Below are positions 36,424 to 39,542 of a DNA stretch of 39,542 bases, one piece after another; position 1 is the stretch's first letter, and the number at the start of each line of letters is the position of its first letter. This DNA is from Gemmiger sp. (GTDB lineage Bacteria > Bacillota > Clostridia > Oscillospirales > Ruminococcaceae), in NCBI GenBank assembly GCA_028710135.1, contig JAQUSS010000011.1:1-39542 (forward strand), written 5' to 3'. The notes under the pieces were generated by a model, which was given only the letters and a program-made list of their open reading frames with translations, ran no database searches and was not told where the DNA came from. A program made the translations under genes and the position numbers.

Positions 36424-38709
36424 TTATATCCCAAAGGTGGCATAAAGGCCATACCCTTGTAGCAAAACGAAGGCGCTTAACACCGTTACGCCAAATATGG
36501 CCCCCCGGGCGGGGTCTTTTTTGGCGGCAAAGGTTTTGGTTTGGCCTACCAGCAGCAGGGCCAGGGGCAGCACCGGCAACCAGTACCGGCCCTGCACCCC
36601 AAAGATGGTTTGGTAATTGATGGGCGTCCAGGTGAGGGCCGCCAAAAACGATAGCCCCACCACCGTGAAGAATACCAGCCCCACGCACCAGCTGCCCCGC
36701 CTGCCCAGCTTAGGGCGGGCATCGGCGGTGGTTAGGGGCAGCGCGGCGGCCACCAGCGCCAAAACCAGCCCCACCCCCAGCACCCAGCTTACCAAAATGG
36801 GGTAGACGATGGGTTCGCCCAGGGCGGTGCCCAGCACCCCCTGTAGCCAGAGCGCGCCCTGGCTTTCGGCACTGCGCAGAAGCAGCTTGACGGTGCCCGG
36901 CAGGTTGCGGCAGATATACCCCACCGAGTAGGTGTAGATGGAATCGCCATTTTCCTGGATGCTGCCCACCAGGTCCTCGGGGGTAAGGCCGCCCCACATA
37001 TGGGTAAGCTTGTAGAGCGCCACCGGCAGGGCCACCGCCGCGCAGAGGGCCAGCGCCCCCCAAAACAGCTTTTTGCCCCGCGCCGTGCGGCGGGCCAGCG
37101 CGTAGGCGCCGCCCAAAAGGGCTGCCGCCACCGCCAAGGCCAGGGCCGCACGGGTAAGGCCCACGTTATCCACATCCCGCGTGGCGTAAAGCAGGGCCGA
37201 TAAATTGGTGGCCAGCCACCCGGCCACGGCCACCGCCAGCACCCCCAGCTTAAGCCACCGGCCACGGCGGCGAAGCTGCGGGGCATTCTGCCCGCCCCAG
37301 CCAAGGTGGGCATCCGGCACCAGCAGGCAAAGCAGGGCCACCGGCAGGTAAATGGCCTTGAGCGGGCCAATGAACAGCGCATACCCCACCAGCAGCAGCC
37401 GTTCGCCCCGGTGGGCGGGGCGGCCGCGCAGGCTTAGGCAAAGGGCCGTGTAGCCAAAGGCAAGCCCCAGCACCACACCATCGCCCGAAAGGCTGGCCCC
37501 CAGCTGGGTGGCCATAGGCAGCAGCGCCACGGTGGCAAACAGCCCGCGCCAGGCCACCGGGGCCAGCGCCACGGCCATCGCCGCCAACAGGGTGTACACC
37601 GCCAGGCTGCCCAACCGCCCCAGCAGCAGCATACCATAAAAGCCCAGCCCCAACACCCGTGCCAGGGCAATGCCCAGGGTTTGGCCGGGGTAAAGGCGGT
37701 AACCATTCTCCGCCACTGCCACGGTGGTGGCGGTGTCGCAGGCCGGGGCCGCGCCGGTATCCCCCAGGTGCTCCAGCATGGTTTTGTAGGCAAAAATGCC
37801 CACCGCGCCGGTATCACTGCGGAAATACGGGGCATCGCAGGCTCGTGCCTGCAAATATAAAGTACCGTCTTTTTCCACCGCCGTCTGTTGCCCCAGCAAC
37901 GTGCTTGCCTGGCGGTAGCTGGCGGCAAGGTGGGTATATTCGTCCGGGGCCACCAGTGGCGGGGTAACCAGGGCAAACGCGCCGCCCAGCAGCAGCGCCT
38001 CCACCGCAAACACCGCCACCAGCCCGGCCCGCCGCCAAAACAGCAGCCCGCACCCCAGCGTAACGGCCAAAAACAGCAGCACCCCCACCACGGCCGATAG
38101 CGTGCTCGCCCAATTGCCCGAATAATCCACCACATACTGTAGCGCGGCGGTGGCATTTTGGGGTTGCCCGGCCACGACCAGGGGCAGCCCGGCCACCGCG
38201 CCCTCGCTGGCCCAAAGGCCAAGCGGGTGGCCCGCATCCACCGGGTCGGCCTGGTACTGCAAAGCAAGGGTCAGCTCGGCGGCAGCCGGGGCGGTGTAGG
38301 GTGCCGCAAAAATAACTTCCGCAAAGGTATTGTCCTTCAGTTCCAGCAGGGGGCGCTGCCCGGTGGCAACCGCGCTGCCATCCGCCGTGTATAGCGTGGC
38401 ATAAAGCGCCCCGCCCGAAAACGCATGGTCGTAGGTGGCAATATCCAACCGCACGCCATACAGCCGCTGCCCCGCCACCACGGGCAGGGTTTGGGTAAGC
38501 CCTGTGGCGAGTGCACTCTCTCCCGCCACGGCGGGCAGGGCGACAATTTGGCTGTAATCGTCGTTTACAATCTCGTACACGGGGGTATTATCCACCCGCT
38601 GGGCAAGGTCAAACCCGGCCCAGGCCAGCACCAGGGCGGCAGCCAGCGCCACCCCCAGCAGCATCAGCAGCGGGCGGTGGGCGGCGCAAAAACGTTTGAT
38701 TGTTTGCAT
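36424..38709 (-). CDS. DUF2142-like polytopic membrane protein
   Basis: About 760 aa with many TM segments; VTPPLVAPDEYTHLAASYRQ resembles the DUF2142 PP-x-x-x-PDE-x-x-H motif. Start at MQTIKRF. Confidence 0.8.
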   Translation of the reverse strand: MQTIKRFCAAHRPLLMLLGVALAAALVLAWAGFDLAQRVDNTPVYEIVNDDYSQIVALPAVAGESALATGLTQTLPVVAGQRLYGVRLDIATYDHAFSGGALYATLYTADGSAVATGQRPLLELKDNTFAEVIFAAPYTAPAAAELTLALQYQADPVDAGHPLGLWASEGAVAGLPLVVAGQPQNATAALQYVVDYSGNWASTLSAVVGVLLFLAVTLGCGLLFWRRAGLVAVFAVEALLLGGAFALVTPPLVAPDEYTHLAASYRQASTLLGQQTAVEKDGTLYLQARACDAPYFRSDTGAVGIFAYKTMLEHLGDTGAAPACDTATTVAVAENGYRLYPGQTLGIALARVLGLGFYGMLLLGRLGSLAVYTLLAAMAVALAPVAWRGLFATVALLPMATQLGASLSGDGVVLGLAFGYTALCLSLRGRPAHRGERLLLVGYALFIGPLKAIYLPVALLCLLVPDAHLGWGGQNAPQLRRRGRWLKLGVLAVAVAGWLATNLSALLYATRDVDNVGLTRAALALAVAAALLGGAYALARRTARGKKLFWGALALCAAVALPVALYKLTHMWGGLTPEDLVGSIQENGDSIYTYSVGYICRNLPGTVKLLLRSAESQGALWLQGVLGTALGEPIVYPILVSWVLGVGLVLALVAAALPLTTADARPKLGRRGSWCVGLVFFTVVGLSFLAALTWTPINYQTIFGVQGRYWLPVLPLALLLVGQTKTFAAKKDPARGAIFGVTVLSAFVLLQGYGLYATFGI

Positions 38710-38796
38710 AAAGCCCCCGTTCAAAAAATTGTGTTTTCTGCCAGGTATTATACCGCAATACCACCAAAAGAGCAACCCGCGCCCCGGCAGGGATGC

Positions 38797-38835
38797 AAAA
38801 AAGGGGTGCGCCCCTTACAGGACGCACCCCTTTTT
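38797..38835. terminator. Bidirectional intrinsic terminator
   Basis: AAAAAAGGGGTGCG-N12-CGCACCCCTTTTT. Confidence 0.85.
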
Positions 38836-38850
38836 GTGTGCAAATTGCAA

Positions 38851-39126
38851 TTAGTTCTGCTTCATCTTCGCAAAGCACTCGCTGCAGTAGACCGGACGGT
38901 CTTCACGAGGCTGGAAGGGAACCTTGCAGGTCTTGCCGCAGCTAGCACAGACGGCGTCAAACATCTGACGCTCGCCACGGGTGCTGTTCTTGCGGGAATC
39001 GCGGCAGGGCTTGCAGCGCTGGGGCTCGTTCTCAAATCCACGGCTGGAATAGAACTCCTGCTCGCCGGCAGTCCAGATGAACTCCTTGCCACAGTCTTTG
39101 CATACTAAAGTTTTGTCTTCGAACAT
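38851..39126 (-). CDS. Small zinc-ribbon (CxxC-rich) protein
   Basis: LVCKDCGKEFIWTAGEQEFYSSRGFENEPQRCKPCR...FDAVCASCGKTCKVPFQPREDRPVYCSECF; eight Cys in four CxxC pairs. Confidence 0.9.
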   Translation of the reverse strand: MFEDKTLVCKDCGKEFIWTAGEQEFYSSRGFENEPQRCKPCRDSRKNSTRGERQMFDAVCASCGKTCKVPFQPREDRPVYCSECFAKMKQN

Positions 39127-39155
39127 AATTGGGTATCTCCTCTTAATTTAGTATT

Positions 39156-39228
39156 TGCCCGCGGAAGGATTTCAACCGACACCTTTGGTGAAAGGACCAA
39201 CGCTCTTAATGTTAAGCTACTGGGGGCA
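39156..39228 (-). pseudogene. Degenerate tRNA-like element (tRNA-derived 5'UTR sequence?)
   Basis: 73 nt: TGCCCCCAGTAGCTTAACATTAAGAGCGTTGGTCCTTTCACCAAAGGTGTCGGTTGAAATCCTTCCGCGGGCA. 6/7 acceptor pairs, D-stem GCUU/GAGC, TTGGT/ACCAA anticodon-like stem; no D-loop GG, no TTCRA, T-stem mismatches. Confidence 0.45.
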
Positions 39229-39235
39229 GATATAT

Positions 39236-39257
39236 ATTTAAGCCAAGTGGCTTAAAT
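39236..39257. promoter_or_regulatory. 22-bp palindrome between the promoter elements of the zinc-ribbon transcript
   Basis: ATTTAAGCCA-AG-TGGCTTAAAT; minus-strand TTGACC at 39260-39265 and TAAATA at 39235-39240. Confidence 0.55.
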
Positions 39258-39276
39258 TCGGTCAAGGTAGGGTGTT

Positions 39277-39542
39277 TCAGCTTCCCTTTAGCTTCCGCCG
39301 TGCCCGTGCCAGGGCATTTTCAGCGGCTTTAGGAGCGCAGCCCAAACAGGCGGCAATCTCGGCAGTGGTATTGCCTGCTACCGAAAGTAGCAGGGCGCGG
39401 CGTTCCCGTGTGGAAAGCTCCGTTTCCATCCGTAACAGGATGGCGGCATATTCCTCCCCAGCAATGGCAATTGCTTCGGGGTCGGGCGCGGTGCGCGCAC
39501 CAGCGGGCGGTGTGCCATGTTGGCCATCGTCCAGTGGCAAAG
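39277..39542 (-). CDS. Sigma-70 family factor, region 4 (SigH-like); 5' end lies outside the window
   Basis: DPEAIAIAGEEYAAILLRMETELSTRERRALLLSVAGNTTAEIAACLGCAPKAAENALARARRKLKGS; open at the window edge. Confidence 0.75.
   Translation of the reverse strand, partial: LPLDDGQHGTPPAGARTAPDPEAIAIAGEEYAAILLRMETELSTRERRALLLSVAGNTTAEIAACLGCAPKAAENALARARRKLKGS

Noticed and set aside
1-39542. CRISPR arrays, transposons, integrases, prophage or defence systems
   Set aside because: Looked for spaced direct repeats, transposase/integrase motifs and long terminal inverted repeats; none seen.

Overview
The window looks like a chromosomal segment of a GC-rich Firmicute, probably Oscillospiraceae/Ruminococcaceae-like (inferred from gene content and codon usage). 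Its core, about 14.4-30.1 kb on the minus strand, is a canonical S10-spc-alpha ribosomal super-operon: rpsJ-rplC-rplD-rplW-rplB-rpsS-rplV-rpsC-rplP-rpmC-rpsQ-rplN-rplX-rplE-rpsZ-rpsH-rplF-rplR-rpsE-rpmD-rplO-secY-adk-map-KOW-infA-rpmJ-rpsM-rpsK-rpsD-rpoA-rplQ. It is followed by prs, murD, a GNAT acetyltransferase and a methionine-gamma-lyase-family gene. The left flank has a DUF3810-type peptidase, a glycogen branching enzyme, a TPP riboswitch with thiT, and a GlcNAc module (PTS EIICB, nagB, nagA), then ireB. The right flank has a WG-repeat lipoprotein, an NFACT/RqcH protein, a Nif3-like protein, trmK, a DUF1858 protein, a DUF2142 membrane protein, a zinc-ribbon protein and a truncated sigma-70-like factor. 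I found no CRISPR array, transposase, phage or defence island. The best leads are non-coding: (i) a 173-nt structured rpsJ-rplC spacer with apparently competing hairpins, (ii) a ~335-nt structured leader of the S10 operon, (iii) a degenerate tRNA-like element in the 5'UTR of a zinc-ribbon gene next to a 22-bp near-perfect palindrome, and (iv) a cluster of inverted repeats upstream of the GlcNAc PTS gene. All were read by eye; none has been confirmed by folding or database search.
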